A stretch of DNA of 64,000 nt from Agrobacterium tumefaciens (lineage in GTDB: Bacteria; Pseudomonadota; Alphaproteobacteria; Rhizobiales; Rhizobiaceae). The translations under genes and the position numbers were made by a program. Below the pieces are notes generated by a model, which saw only the letters and a program-made list of their open reading frames with translations, had not been told where the DNA came from and searched no databases. Positions within the stretch are counted from its first letter, which is position 1, and each line of letters starts with the position of its first letter. Positions 42,821-51,725 of the stretch are shown piece by piece. The stretch lies in the NCBI GenBank assembly GCA_017744915.1, contig JAGIAH010000013.1, positions 48,309 to 112,308 on the forward strand, given 5' to 3'.

Positions 42821-45238
42821 ATGACGAACATCACGTCTGCGGCATCTGGCGGTACCTACCCGGTACTTCCCCTGCGCGACATTGTCGTTTTCCCGCATAT
42901 GATCGTTCCCCTGTTCGTCGGGCGGGAAAAATCCATTCGTGCGCTCGAGGAAGTCATGGGCTCGGACAAGCAGATCATGCTTGTCACCCAGATCAACGCC
43001 AGCGATGACGACCCGACCCCCGAGGCCATCCACAAGGTCGGCACGGTCGCCAACGTCCTGCAGCTTCTGAAGCTTCCCGACGGCACCGTGAAGGTGCTGG
43101 TGGAAGGCAAGGGTCGCGCCCAGATCGACAGCTATACCGGCCGCGAGGATTTCTACGAAGCCTCCGCGACGCCGCTGCAGGAACCCGCTGAAGACCCGGT
43201 CGAGATCGAGGCGCTGTCGCGTTCGGTCGTGTCCGAATTCGAGAGCTATGTGAAGCTCAACAAGAAGATTTCGCCCGAGGTTGTCGGCGCTGCCGGTCAG
43301 ATCGACGATTATTCGAAGCTGGCCGATACGGTCGCTTCGCACCTGTCGATCAAGATCACCGAAAAGCAGGAAATGCTGGAAACCGTCAGCGTGAAGCAGC
43401 GGCTTGAAAAGGCCCTCGGCTTCATGGAAGGCGAAATTTCCGTGCTTCAGGTTGAAAAGCGCATCCGCTCGCGCGTCAAGCGCCAGATGGAGAAGACCCA
43501 GCGCGAATATTACCTGAACGAGCAGATGAAGGCGATCCAGAAGGAGCTCGGCGACGGCGAGGACGGCCGTGACGAGATGGCCGAGCTGGAAGAGCGCATC
43601 GCCAAGACCAAGCTTTCCAAGGAGGCCAAGGAAAAGGCCGAGGCGGAAATGAAAAAGCTTCGCCAGATGAGCCCGATGTCCGCGGAAGCGACCGTCGTGC
43701 GCAACTATCTGGACTGGCTGCTGGGCCTGCCCTGGGGCAAGAAGTCGAAGATCAAGACCGATCTCAATGCTGCCGAGACAATCCTCGACCAGGATCATTT
43801 CGGTCTCGACAAGGTCAAGGAACGCATCGTCGAATATCTCGCCGTGCAGGCGCGCGCTTCGAAGATCCGCGGACCCATCCTGTGCCTCGTCGGTCCTCCC
43901 GGCGTCGGCAAGACCTCGCTCGCCAAGTCGATCGCCAAGGCGACCGGCCGCGAATATGTGCGCATGGCGCTTGGTGGCGTTCGTGACGAGGCGGAAATCC
44001 GCGGTCACCGCCGCACCTATATCGGCTCCATGCCGGGCAAGATCGTCCAGTCGATGAAGAAGGCCAAGAAGGCGAACCCGCTCTTCCTGCTCGACGAAAT
44101 CGACAAGATGGGCATGGATGTCCGTGGCGATCCGTCGTCGGCGCTGCTGGAGGTTCTCGATCCGGAACAGAACTCCACCTTCATGGATCACTACCTTGAA
44201 GTGGAATACGATCTGTCGGACGTGATGTTCGTGACCACGGCCAACACGCTGAACATTCCGGGTCCGCTGATGGACCGTATGGAAGTGATCCGCATCGCCG
44301 GTTACACGGAAGACGAAAAGCGCGAAATCGCCAAGCGTCACCTGTTGCCGAAGGCGATCAAGGAACATGCCCTGCGTCCGGAAGAGTTCTCGGTTACGGA
44401 TGAAGCTTTGATGGTCGTGATCCAGCAGTACACCCGCGAGGCGGGCGTGCGCAGCTTCGAGCGCGAGCTGATGAAGTTGGCGCGTAAGGCTGTCACCGAG
44501 ATCATCAAGGGCAAGGTCAAGTCCGTGGAAGTCACCGCTGCCAACGTTCCGGATTATCTGGGCGTTCCGCGGTTCCGCCACGGCGAGGCCGAGCGCGAGG
44601 ATCAGGTCGGTGTCGTCACGGGTCTGGCCTGGACGGAAGTCGGCGGTGAGCTGCTCACCATCGAAGGCGTGATGATGCCGGGCAAGGGCCGCATGACGGT
44701 CACCGGCAACCTCAAGGAAGTGATGAAGGAATCCATTTCGGCGGCGGCATCCTATGTCCGTTCGCGCGCCGTGGACTTCGGCATCGAACCGCCGCGCTTC
44801 GACAAGAGCGACATCCACGTCCATGTTCCGGAAGGGGCAACCCCGAAGGACGGTCCGTCTGCCGGTGTTGCCATGGCCACCGCCATCGTCTCCATCATGA
44901 CCGGTATTCCGGTCTCGAAGGACGTGGCGATGACGGGTGAGATCACGTTGCGTGGTCGCGTGCTGCCGATCGGCGGCCTGAAGGAAAAGCTGCTTGCGGC
45001 TCTGCGCGGCGGCATCAAGAAGGTGCTGATCCCGGAAGAAAACGCCAAGGATCTGGCGGAGATTCCGGACAATGTGAAGAACGAGATGGAGATCATCCCG
45101 GTTTCGCGCATGGGCGAGGTCATCAGGCATGCCCTCATCCGCACGCCGGAGCCCATCGAGTGGGACGGCAGCATCGAGACGCCGGTGATCGCAACGGTCG
45201 AAGGCGTCGACGACGGCAGCCAGACGATCGCGCATTGA
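42821..45238 (+). CDS. lon: ATP-dependent protease Lon
   Basis: An 805-residue LonA protease. Domains in order: N-terminal substrate domain (TYPVLPLRDIVVFPHMIVPL to about 210), a helical linker, the AAA+ domain with Walker A GPPGVGKT, Walker B LFLLDEIDKM, and the C-terminal peptidase with the catalytic Ser in PKDGPSAGVAMATAIVSIMT and Lys in RGRVLPIGGLKEKLLAALRG. ATG at 42821 follows AGGAAA and starts MTNITSAASGGTYP; the longer frame from 42758 is not used. It degrades misfolded and regulatory proteins in the cytoplasm and is probably heat-induced here. Confidence 0.97.
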   Translation: MTNITSAASGGTYPVLPLRDIVVFPHMIVPLFVGREKSIRALEEVMGSDKQIMLVTQINASDDDPTPEAIHKVGTVANVLQLLKLPDGTVKVLVEGKGRAQIDSYTGREDFYEASATPLQEPAEDPVEIEALSRSVVSEFESYVKLNKKISPEVVGAAGQIDDYSKLADTVASHLSIKITEKQEMLETVSVKQRLEKALGFMEGEISVLQVEKRIRSRVKRQMEKTQREYYLNEQMKAIQKELGDGEDGRDEMAELEERIAKTKLSKEAKEKAEAEMKKLRQMSPMSAEATVVRNYLDWLLGLPWGKKSKIKTDLNAAETILDQDHFGLDKVKERIVEYLAVQARASKIRGPILCLVGPPGVGKTSLAKSIAKATGREYVRMALGGVRDEAEIRGHRRTYIGSMPGKIVQSMKKAKKANPLFLLDEIDKMGMDVRGDPSSALLEVLDPEQNSTFMDHYLEVEYDLSDVMFVTTANTLNIPGPLMDRMEVIRIAGYTEDEKREIAKRHLLPKAIKEHALRPEEFSVTDEALMVVIQQYTREAGVRSFERELMKLARKAVTEIIKGKVKSVEVTAANVPDYLGVPRFRHGEAEREDQVGVVTGLAWTEVGGELLTIEGVMMPGKGRMTVTGNLKEVMKESISAAASYVRSRAVDFGIEPPRFDKSDIHVHVPEGATPKDGPSAGVAMATAIVSIMTGIPVSKDVAMTGEITLRGRVLPIGGLKEKLLAALRGGIKKVLIPEENAKDLAEIPDNVKNEMEIIPVSRMGEVIRHALIRTPEPIEWDGSIETPVIATVEGVDDGSQTIAH

Positions 45239-45371
45239 TGGATGGCATCGTCGCGAGGGCGGGAATCGCCTTTCGCGACGGGCAATGCATAGAATCAATG
45301 CGTTAGGTGTCAGAGGGCGCGCGCGGTGCTCAGCTCCGCGCAACTGATGCCAAATTGGCACGAATATGTGG

Positions 45372-45399
45372 AAGGCCGGCAGAAATGTCGGCCTTTTTT
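45372..45399 (+). terminator. Rho-independent terminator after lon
   Basis: AAGGCCGGCA-GAAA-TGTCGGCCTT followed by TTTT forms a hairpin with one G-T pair. It is 134 bases after the lon stop and before hupB, so hupB is transcribed on its own. Confidence 0.7.
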
Positions 45400-45528
45400 G
45401 TGAAAAAAATCGCAGACCCCTTGTTTTTCAGGCGATTCCAGCGCTTTTGAGTTGCTGTGCGCGGATGCAAACGTATTCTGCGCCGGCTTAATTCCTAGTC
45501 GTTTCAAACCATTGAAAGGGGTGGAAAC

Positions 45529-45804
45529 ATGAACAAGAACGAGCTCGTCTCTGCTGTTGCCGAAAAGGCTGGTCTCACGAAGGCAGATGCTGCTTCCGCT
45601 GTTGATGCCGTATTCGAAACCGTACAGAACGAACTGAAGAGCGGTGGCGACATCCGTCTCGCTGGCTTCGGCAGCTTCTCCGTCAGCCGTCGTGAAGCCT
45701 CCAAGGGTCGTAACCCTTCCACGGGTGCTGAAGTCGATATCCCGGCTCGCAACGTACCGAAGTTTTCCGCAGGCAAGGGCCTGAAGGACGCCGTTAACTC
45801 GTAA
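45529..45804 (+). CDS. hupB: DNA-binding protein HU
   Basis: A 91-residue nucleoid protein that binds and bends DNA as a dimer. MNKNELVSAVAEKAGLTKAD, LKSGGDIRLAGFGSFSVSRR, and EASKGRNPSTGAEVDIPARN with the Pro at the tip of the arm are diagnostic; VPKFSAGKGLKDAVN ends it. AAAGGGG precedes the start. It follows lon, a common order, but a terminator separates them. A terminator-like hairpin is downstream. Confidence 0.97.
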   Translation: MNKNELVSAVAEKAGLTKADAASAVDAVFETVQNELKSGGDIRLAGFGSFSVSRREASKGRNPSTGAEVDIPARNVPKFSAGKGLKDAVNS

Positions 45805-45813
45805 GTTTTCCGG

Positions 45814-45849
45814 AAAGCCGCAACGCCCGGCGGCGGGCGGGCGGCTTTT
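45814..45849 (+). terminator. Terminator-like hairpin after hupB
   Basis: AAAGCCGC and GCGGCTTT form an eight-pair outer stem around a GC-rich loop, ten bases after the hupB stop, ending in TTTT. It is a probable terminator, though the loop is long. Confidence 0.5.
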
Positions 45850-46070
45850 CAGGTTCACGAGGAAGCATGTTGTGACGCGCTCATGCCATCAACCGGCATA
45901 AAGGGGCGGCCTTCGAAAGCTCTTTCGGGCGGCCCGGTTTCATCCGGTATGGTGTGGATTGAAGGTCTCGGCGCCTGCGCCTGTGTAGCTTTCCATCCGG
46001 ACACACGGCGTTTCGAAACGCGGAATGTGCGCAGAAACACGAAAGCCCGGCCTTTACGGCCGGGCTTTTT
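45850..46070 (+). ncRNA. Possible small RNA ending in a strong terminator
   Basis: After the hupB terminator there is a 190-base stretch with no believable gene, which then ends in a very good terminator, AAAGCCCGGCC-TTTA-CGGCCGGGCTTTTT (46042-46070). A terminator without a gene before it suggests an independent transcript. The inner part has GC-rich arms that could fold. No promoter could be located with confidence, so the 5' end given is only the hupB boundary. The alternative is a second terminator for hupB read-through. Confidence 0.3.
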
Positions 46071-46085
46071 GATTCCTGCAATGAA

Positions 46086-46103
46086 ATGTCATGCCATTGT
46101 CAT
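46086..46103 (+). promoter_or_regulatory. Pho box before the phytase-like gene
   Basis: ATGTCAT-GCCA-TTGTCAT matches the PhoB site CTGTCAT-N4-CTGTCAT in 12 of 14 conserved positions, with the right 11-base period. It lies 51-68 bases before the ATG at 46154. It predicts induction under phosphate limitation. Confidence 0.6.
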
Positions 46104-46153
46104 GTCTTTGACGCAGAAGCCTTGGGGTATTTCTGGACCCAAGGGGGATTAAA

Positions 46154-48352
46154 ATGGCGTTCCGATTTTCTCAAATGGCTTTGACCGCGGCACTGCTCGC
46201 ATCCGCTGCCTTCCCGGCCGCTGCCGAGCCGGTTTTCAACCGCATCGCGTCTTTCCCGGTGGCGAAGAACCTTCCCGCCGACAAGGACGCCAAATCCGTC
46301 ACCTCGGCTGAAATCATCACCGCCAGCGAAGACGGCAAGACGCTGATCTATTCGGACAGCCCCCTCGGCGGCATCGGCTTCATCGACATTACGGACGCAA
46401 AGGCTCCCAAGGCCGGCGGCGCATTGCTGCTGCAGGGCGAGCCGACCTCCGTTGCCGCCATCGGCGCAAAGGTTCTGGCCGGTGTCAACACGTCCGAAAA
46501 CCGCGCCAAGCCCTCCGGCAAGCTGGTGACGGTCGATATCGCCACCAAGAAGATCGACACGAGCTGCGATCTCGGCGGTCAGCCCGATTCCGTCGCCATT
46601 TCCCCGGACAAGACCTTTGCCGCCATCGCCATCGAAAATGAGCGCGATGAAGAAGTGAACGAAGGCGCATTGCCGCAGATGCCTGCCGGTTACCTGGTCA
46701 CTGTCGGCCTGAAGGACGGTGTTGCCGATTGCGCAACGCTGAAGAAGATCGAGCTGACCGGCCTTGCCGAAATCTCCCCGGAAGATCCGGAGCCGGAATT
46801 CGTCTCGATCAACACCAATGGCGAGATCGCGCTGACGCTGCAGGAAAACAACCATATCGTCATTCTCGACGGCAAAACCGGCACGGTGAAGACGCATTTC
46901 TCCGCCGGCACCGTCAATCTGGAAGGCATCGACACCAAGACCGACGGCCAGCTGAAGTTCACCGACAAGCAGGAAGGCCGCAAGCGCGAGCCGGATGCGG
47001 TGAAGTGGCTGGATAATGACCGTATCGTCGTCGCCAATGAGGGCGACTGGCAGGGCGGTTCGCGCGGCTTCACCATCTTCGACAAGACGGGCAAGCTCGT
47101 TTACGAATCGGGTGCATCGCTCGAGCACGCCGTTGCCGCCATCGGCCACTATCCGGAAAAGCGCTCCAAGGCCAAGGGTATCGAGCCGGAAGGTCTTGAG
47201 GCCGCGACCTTCGATGGCCAGAAGTATTTCTTCGTCCTTGCCGAGCGCGCCTCCGTCGTTGCCGTCTACAAGGATACCGGCGCAGAGCCGCAGCTGACGC
47301 AGCTCCTGCCTTCGGGCGTTTCGCCGGAAGGGGCGGTCGCCATCCCGTCGCGCAACCTTCTCGCCACCGCCAATGAGGTGGATCTGATCGAAGACGGCGG
47401 CGTCCGCTCGCATGTCATGCTCTATGAGCGCGCCGAAGGCCAGCCGGTCTATCCGCAGCTCGTTGCCGCCACCGTCGACGGCGCGCCGATCGGCTGGGGT
47501 GCACTCTCCGGCCTGGTCGGCGATGCCGAAAAGCCCGGCATCCTCTATGCCGTTTCCGACTCGGTCTATGGCAACCAGCCGTCGATCTACACCATCGACG
47601 CCACGAAGAAGCCCGCCACCATCACCAGCGTATTGCGGGTGAAGCGTGACGGTATCGCTGCCCAGAAACTCGACATCGAAGGCATCACGCTCGACGGCAA
47701 GGGCGGCTTCTGGCTGGCGTCCGAAGGCGACAGTGCCAAGCTCGTTCCGCACGCGCTTTACAACGTCAATGCCAAGGGCGAGATCAAGGCTGAGATCGCA
47801 CTGCCGAAGGAACTGCTTTCCGGCGACACCCGTTTCGGTTTCGAAGGCGTGACCATGATCGGCAAGGGCGATGACGCCACGCTGTGGATGGCCGTGCAGC
47901 GCGAATGGGGCACGGATGAGAAGGGCTTCGTCAAGCTCGTCTCCTACAATCCGAAGTCCAAGGAGTGGGGCGCCGTGCGTTACCCGCTCGACAAGACCGA
48001 AGCAGGCTGGGTTGGTCTGTCTGAAATCACTGCGCAGGGCGAATATGTCTATATCGTCGAACGCGACAACCAGATCGGCGACAAGGCCAAGCTCAAGAAG
48101 CTCTACCGCGTTGCTATCGCCGACCTGAAGCCGGGCAAGATCGGCGGCGAGCTGCCGCTGGTGGCCAAGCAGGAAGCGCATGATTTCCTGCCCGACCTCA
48201 AGGCCCAGACCAATGGTTATGTCGTCGACAAGCTGGAAGGCTTCACCTTCGACAAGGCAGGAACCGCCTATGCCGTGACCGACAATGACGGCGTTGACGA
48301 TTCTTCCGGCGAGACGCTGTTCTTCACCGTCAATCTGAAGGCGATCAACTGA
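46154..48352 (+). CDS. Exported esterase-like phytase-family protein
   Basis: A 732-residue exported protein. The signal peptide runs MALTAALLASAAFPAAAEP. The mature part is a beta-propeller-like protein: DGKTLIYSDSPLGGIGFIDI, VSINTNGEIALTLQENNHIV and WLDNDRIVVANEGDWQGGSR in the first half resemble surface/alkaline-phosphatase-linked propellers, and LDIEGITLDGKGGFWLASEG, FGFEGVTMIGKGDDATLWMA and DKLEGFTFDKAGTAYAVTDN in the second are the repeated E-G-hydrophobic blocks of the esterase-like phytase family. It should act in the periplasm, possibly on organic phosphate. A Pho box upstream supports phosphate control. AAGGGGG precedes the start. Confidence 0.85.
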   Translation: MAFRFSQMALTAALLASAAFPAAAEPVFNRIASFPVAKNLPADKDAKSVTSAEIITASEDGKTLIYSDSPLGGIGFIDITDAKAPKAGGALLLQGEPTSVAAIGAKVLAGVNTSENRAKPSGKLVTVDIATKKIDTSCDLGGQPDSVAISPDKTFAAIAIENERDEEVNEGALPQMPAGYLVTVGLKDGVADCATLKKIELTGLAEISPEDPEPEFVSINTNGEIALTLQENNHIVILDGKTGTVKTHFSAGTVNLEGIDTKTDGQLKFTDKQEGRKREPDAVKWLDNDRIVVANEGDWQGGSRGFTIFDKTGKLVYESGASLEHAVAAIGHYPEKRSKAKGIEPEGLEAATFDGQKYFFVLAERASVVAVYKDTGAEPQLTQLLPSGVSPEGAVAIPSRNLLATANEVDLIEDGGVRSHVMLYERAEGQPVYPQLVAATVDGAPIGWGALSGLVGDAEKPGILYAVSDSVYGNQPSIYTIDATKKPATITSVLRVKRDGIAAQKLDIEGITLDGKGGFWLASEGDSAKLVPHALYNVNAKGEIKAEIALPKELLSGDTRFGFEGVTMIGKGDDATLWMAVQREWGTDEKGFVKLVSYNPKSKEWGAVRYPLDKTEAGWVGLSEITAQGEYVYIVERDNQIGDKAKLKKLYRVAIADLKPGKIGGELPLVAKQEAHDFLPDLKAQTNGYVVDKLEGFTFDKAGTAYAVTDNDGVDDSSGETLFFTVNLKAIN

Positions 48353-48375
48353 TCGCTCGATTGTATCGCAAATAG

Positions 48376-48402
48376 AAAAGCCGGGCTGTGCCCGGCTTTT
48401 TT
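48376..48402 (+). terminator. Rho-independent terminator after the phytase-like gene
   Basis: AAAAGCCGGG-CTGTG-CCCGGCTTTT followed by TT gives a ten-pair hairpin about 24 bases after the stop. Confidence 0.85.
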
Positions 48403-48552
48403 GTGGCGAGGAGTTTCCCGGGGGAGGGATCACCGATTTTGCGCCATCAGTGGGCCAAAGCCGCTAGAATCGGTTTTGGCGCTTCTGTGTCGGATTGTCG
48501 GGGGGGGGTGTTCGGGGGCTGTCCGTGCAAATGCCTGGGATCTATGTGCGGG

Positions 48553-48678
48553 TCAGCGCCCCATGGAATTCCTGCTTTTGGGAGTATCTGATTTTTCCGA
48601 ATCCTGCTGGACCCAGCGAAAAAAAATATAAATAGGCAGCGCAATAAGCGCGAGTGTTACAAACGCGTCGATCGACAT
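48553..48678 (-). CDS. 41-residue single-helix membrane peptide
   Basis: From ATG at 48678 the protein reads MSIDAFVTLALIALPIYIFF, then RWVQQDSEKSDTPKSRNSMG and R. One membrane helix and a positive residue right after it make it a likely inner-membrane peptide with a polar cytoplasmic or periplasmic tail. GGATGA before the start is a moderate ribosome binding site. The strand opposes the phytase-like gene. No family is known to me; the clean amphipathic design is the reason for the call. Confidence 0.5.
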   Translation of the reverse strand: MSIDAFVTLALIALPIYIFFRWVQQDSEKSDTPKSRNSMGR

Positions 48679-49009
48679 GGTTTCATCCATCAGTTCAACC
48701 GTTCATCATGAAACGGTATGGAAACAATGCCTGAAATCTCTTTAAAAAGTCTGAATTTGCTTATTTTTCGGTATGTTACGGAGTGACACAGAGATTCGAC
48801 GGAACTGTCGGAATCTGGAACAGAAGTGTCAATTTGAAATAGAAACGGGCCGGAAAAACCGATTCCCCCGGTTCGGAGCGCAAATCCTGTGCTTCGAAGA
48901 CGAGTGGCGGGGCAGGGATGTCTGATTGCCGATGTAAATTCCGGACAGAACACAGCATGCGGAAGAAATATCCGGCGCGATAAGATCTGATTTAATGAAT
49001 TCGGGAAAA
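48679..49009. other. Intergenic region before tRNA-Val
   Basis: About 330 bases on the downstream side of tRNA-Val. It should hold the promoter of the 41-residue gene. No frame, terminator or repeat is convincing. Confidence 0.35.
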
Positions 49010-49085
49010 TGGTGGGCGATGAGAGACTCGAACTCCCGACATCCTCGGTGTAAACGAGGCGCTCTACCAACTGAGCTAATCGCCC
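49010..49085 (-). tRNA. tRNA-Val (TAC)
   Basis: A 76-base cloverleaf with encoded CCA: acceptor GGGCGAT/ATCGCCC, anticodon stem CCTCG/CGAGG with loop TTTACAC (anticodon TAC), T arm GGGAG-TTCGAGT-CTCTC. On the minus strand TTGCGG and TACATC with 17 bases between them upstream could be the promoter. Confidence 0.95.
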
Positions 49086-49530
49086 TTCGCGTCCTGCGGA
49101 TCATGTCCGCCGCGTCGGTGGCCGTGATGTATTCGGATCGGAAAAAAACCGCAAGGGCTTTTGTGAAGTTTTTTTGTTTTTTTTCCGGGCCGCTTTTTTC
49201 TCCGCCGGAGGTTATCGGCAAAAAGCCGGGAACTGCGGGGTTTTTGGTCGAAACACGACGCGAAGGCGCCTTGGCGGCCATGTGGAAATCCCGTCGCGGA
49301 AGCCGGTGGCTGTGGACAAGTTTTTTGTTTTCGTTGGGAAAAGCCCGCAAAACAGGGCGTTTACCGCAATGGCGGTCAAAGGCCCTCCGGTTTTTCCCGA
49401 TCAAAATGAAGAAGCTTATTCTTTTGTCGTGAAACCTGCTTGACACCCCCGCACGAACGCCGTAGTTAGCCGCTCATCGAACGGCCGAGGCTGGTTCGAG
49501 CGGCGGGACAGGGTCCTGTCGTCAGGAGAT
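49086..49530. other. Intergenic region between tRNA-Val and tRNA-Asp
   Basis: A 445-base gap with runs of T and A and no gene. It holds divergent tRNA promoters; the one for tRNA-Asp is clear and listed separately. A plus frame at 49174-49443 overlaps it but has no support. Confidence 0.45.
49440..49468 (+). promoter_or_regulatory. Housekeeping promoter of the tRNA-Asp genes
   Basis: TTGACA at 49440-49445, then 17 bases, then TAGTTA at 49463-49468. It has a perfect -35 and correct spacing, and would start transcription near 49475, 55 bases before the first tRNA. Confidence 0.7.
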
Positions 49531-49607
49531 GCGGGTGTAGCTCAGTCGGTTAGAGTGCCGGCCTGTCACGCCGGAGGTCGCGGGTTCGAGCCCCGTCACT
49601 CGCGCCA
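49531..49607 (+). tRNA. tRNA-Asp (GTC), copy 1
   Basis: A 77-base cloverleaf with encoded CCA: acceptor GCGGGTG/CACTCGC, anticodon stem CCGGC/GCCGG with loop CTGTCAC (anticodon GTC), T arm GCGGG-TTCGAGC-CCCGT. It is identical to the copy 39 bases downstream and should be transcribed with it. Confidence 0.96.
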
Positions 49608-49646
49608 TCCTGTTCCTCGGAAAACACAGATGAATGTCTGTGGTGC

Positions 49647-49723
49647 GCGGGTGTAGCTCAGTCGGTTAGAGTGCCGGCCTGTCACGCCGGAGGTCGCGGG
49701 TTCGAGCCCCGTCACTCGCGCCA
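49647..49723 (+). tRNA. tRNA-Asp (GTC), copy 2
   Basis: It is identical over all 77 bases to copy 1, at a period of 116 bases. The short spacer indicates a recent tandem duplication or gene conversion. No clear terminator follows within 100 bases. Confidence 0.96.
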
Positions 49724-50160
49724 TTTCTCTCTTCCGAAATGTCTCCTCAAAAGTGAAACAGACGTGTCCTGCACGCGCTCTGGTATTGGCATTTCCGGTG
49801 GCTGATTCCAGCATTTTTATGCGCGATTTTTCCTGCTTTTTTTAGTCAGGTTTCGATTTCCGAAAACCGTCACTTCGCTGCCATTTCGACGTAAAATTCG
49901 TGTGACTTTTTTGCGGTTGCGTCCTTCAATCGATTATTATTGTATTTGAGGGGCTTAGGCCGGAATTGTGGCCCAAATTTGCGTCAATTCCGGCAATATT
50001 GTTGCCAATCAATGCGGCAGGTGTCTTGAAATGGAGCCTAAACTCTTGCAGAGAGGGCGCGGCTGCGCTAACCACTTTGGCGTTGCAACATATTTGTGCG
50101 CTCTTTGAGACCTTGGGTCGCAAAGGCAGGTCCGGCACCTGGCCGGGCAGGGAAGAGACC
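49724..50160. other. Intergenic region upstream of the nuo operon
   Basis: A 437-base gap with no gene. It must contain the main nuo promoter. A nine-base inverted repeat lies at 49959-49994. The first half is AT-rich, the second more GC-rich. No firm -35/-10 pair was found. Confidence 0.4.
49959..49994. promoter_or_regulatory. 9-base inverted repeat upstream of nuoA
   Basis: GCCGGAATT (49959-49967) and AATTCCGGC (49986-49994) are perfect complements separated by 18 bases, about 170 bases before nuoA. It could bind a dimeric regulator or form a leader hairpin. Confidence 0.35.
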
Positions 50161-50526
50161 ATGACTGAACTCCTCAGTTCCTATATTCCGATCGCAATCT
50201 TCATCGGTATCGCTCTTGTCATCGGCCTGGCGCTTCTCATTGCGCCTTTTGCTGTCGCCTATAAGGCGCCGGACCCGGAAAAGCTCTCCGCTTTCGAGTG
50301 CGGTTTCAACGCCTTCGACGATGCCCGCATGAAGTTCGATATCCGCTTTTATCTGGTATCGATCCTGTTCATCATCTTCGATCTGGAAGTCGCCTTCCTG
50401 TTTCCCTGGGCGGTGTCTTTCGGCGAGATGGGCTGGTTCGGTTTCTGGTCGATGATGGTGTTCCTCATCGTTCTCACCATCGGCTTTATCTATGAGTGGA
50501 AGAAGGGAGCGCTGGAATGGGCATGA
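50161..50526 (+). CDS. nuoA: NADH-quinone oxidoreductase subunit A
   Basis: A 121-residue membrane subunit of complex I with three helices. [20 protein letters not shown] is the first, [20 protein letters not shown] contains the conserved loop, and [17 protein letters not shown] and [20 protein letters not shown] complete it. Numbering starts at ATG 50161, with GGGAAGAG upstream; the frame opens earlier without support. nuoB overlaps the end by ten bases. It is the first gene of the operon. Confidence 0.96.
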   Translation: MTELLSSYIPIAIFIGIALVIGLALLIAPFAVAYKAPDPEKLSAFECGFNAFDDARMKFDIRFYLVSILFIIFDLEVAFLFPWAVSFGEMGWFGFWSMMVFLIVLTIGFIYEWKKGALEWA

Positions 50527-51101
50527 GCCAGAACAACACCACGCTCGTTGCGCCGCAGCCGAAGGGCATCATCGATCCCTCGACCGGCAAGCCGGTTGGC
50601 AGCAACGACGCCTACTTCACGGAAATCAATGACGAGCTGGCCGACAAGGGCTTTCTCGTCACCTCCACCGACGAGCTGATCACCTGGGCGCGCACCGGCT
50701 CGCTGATGTGGATGCAGTTCGGCCTCGCCTGCTGCGCCGTTGAAGGCCTGATGCAGGCGTCCGGTCCCCGTTACGACATGGAGCGCTTCGGTGTCGCCCC
50801 GCGCGCCTCACCGCGACAGTCTGACGTGATGATCGTTGCCGGCACGCTGACCAACAAGATGGCGCCTGCTCTGCGCAAGGTCTATGACCAGATGCCCGAG
50901 CCGCGTTATGTCATCTCCATGGGCTCCTGCGCCAACGGTGGTGGGTATTACCATTATTCCTACGCGGTCGTGCGCGGCTGCGACCGCGTCGTGCCGGTGG
51001 ATATCTACGTTCCGGGCTGTCCCCCCACGGCGGAGGCGCTGCTTTACGGCGTACTTCTGCTGCAGAAGAAGATCCGGCGTACCGGTACGATCGAGCGCTA
51101 A
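50517..51101 (+). CDS. nuoB: NADH-quinone oxidoreductase subunit B
   Basis: A 194-residue peripheral subunit that holds cluster N2, the last electron carrier to quinone. The ligands are in [20 protein letters not shown] (adjacent Cys pair), [20 protein letters not shown] and [40 protein letters not shown] is also conserved. The start at 50517 follows AAGGGAG; ATG 50523 is an alternative that gives an ATGA junction with nuoA. It is followed by nuoC after 21 bases. Confidence 0.97.
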   Translation: MGMSQNNTTLVAPQPKGIIDPSTGKPVGSNDAYFTEINDELADKGFLVTSTDELITWARTGSLMWMQFGLACCAVEGLMQASGPRYDMERFGVAPRASPRQSDVMIVAGTLTNKMAPALRKVYDQMPEPRYVISMGSCANGGGYYHYSYAVVRGCDRVVPVDIYVPGCPPTAEALLYGVLLLQKKIRRTGTIER

Positions 51102-51122
51102 GGGCAAAGGACGGATTTAGGA

Positions 51123-51725
51123 ATGAGCGAAGCTCTCAACGATCTTGCTGCTTACGTTAAGGAAGCGCGCGGTTCTCTCGTGGTGTCGGCCGATATCGCC
51201 TATGGCGAGCTGACGCTGAACACGACGCCGGAAAACGTCATCGCGCTTTTGACCTTCCTGCGGGACGACGTGCAGTGCGGTTTCGTGAACATCATCGATA
51301 TTTGCGGCGTCGACTGGCCGCAGCGCGAAAAGCGCTTTGACGTCGTCTACCACCTGCTGTCGCCGCGCCAGAACCTGCGCGTGCGCGTCAAGCTGCAGGT
51401 GGAAGAGGACGAGGGCGTTCCTTCGGCGACCTCCGTTTATATGGGCGCGGAATGGTTCGAGCGCGAAGCATGGGACATGTATGGCATTCCTTTCGAGGGC
51501 CACAAGGACCTGCGCCGCATCCTCACGGATTATGGTTTCGAAGGCCATCCGCTGCGCAAGGATTTTCCGGTTACCGGCTTTGTGGAAGTGCGTTACGATG
51601 ACGTTCTGAAACGGGTTCTTTATGAACCGGTCGAACTGAAGCAGGAATTCCGCAACTTCGATTTCCTTTCCCCGTGGGAAGGGACCGAATATGTTCTCCC
51701 GGGCGATGAAAAGGCCAAGCAATGA
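51123..51725 (+). CDS. nuoC: NADH-quinone oxidoreductase subunit C
   Basis: A 200-residue subunit (30 kDa type) of the peripheral arm. [60 protein letters not shown] and [20 protein letters not shown] are family blocks. In this genome nuoC and nuoD are separate genes, unlike the fused form of E. coli. The stop overlaps the start of the GFA-family gene by four bases (ATGA), so they are translationally coupled. Confidence 0.96.
   Translation: MSEALNDLAAYVKEARGSLVVSADIAYGELTLNTTPENVIALLTFLRDDVQCGFVNIIDICGVDWPQREKRFDVVYHLLSPRQNLRVRVKLQVEEDEGVPSATSVYMGAEWFEREAWDMYGIPFEGHKDLRRILTDYGFEGHPLRKDFPVTGFVEVRYDDVLKRVLYEPVELKQEFRNFDFLSPWEGTEYVLPGDEKAKQ

Noticed and set aside
42617..45361. 914-residue open frame antisense to lon
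   Set aside because: Long antisense frames are common opposite GC-rich genes; it has no start signal or known domain, and lon is certain. The same holds for frames at 46100-48433 and 60918-62966 on the minus strand.
45883..46152. 89-residue gene downstream of hupB
   Set aside because: It runs through a strong terminator and the Pho box, so it is not a real gene.
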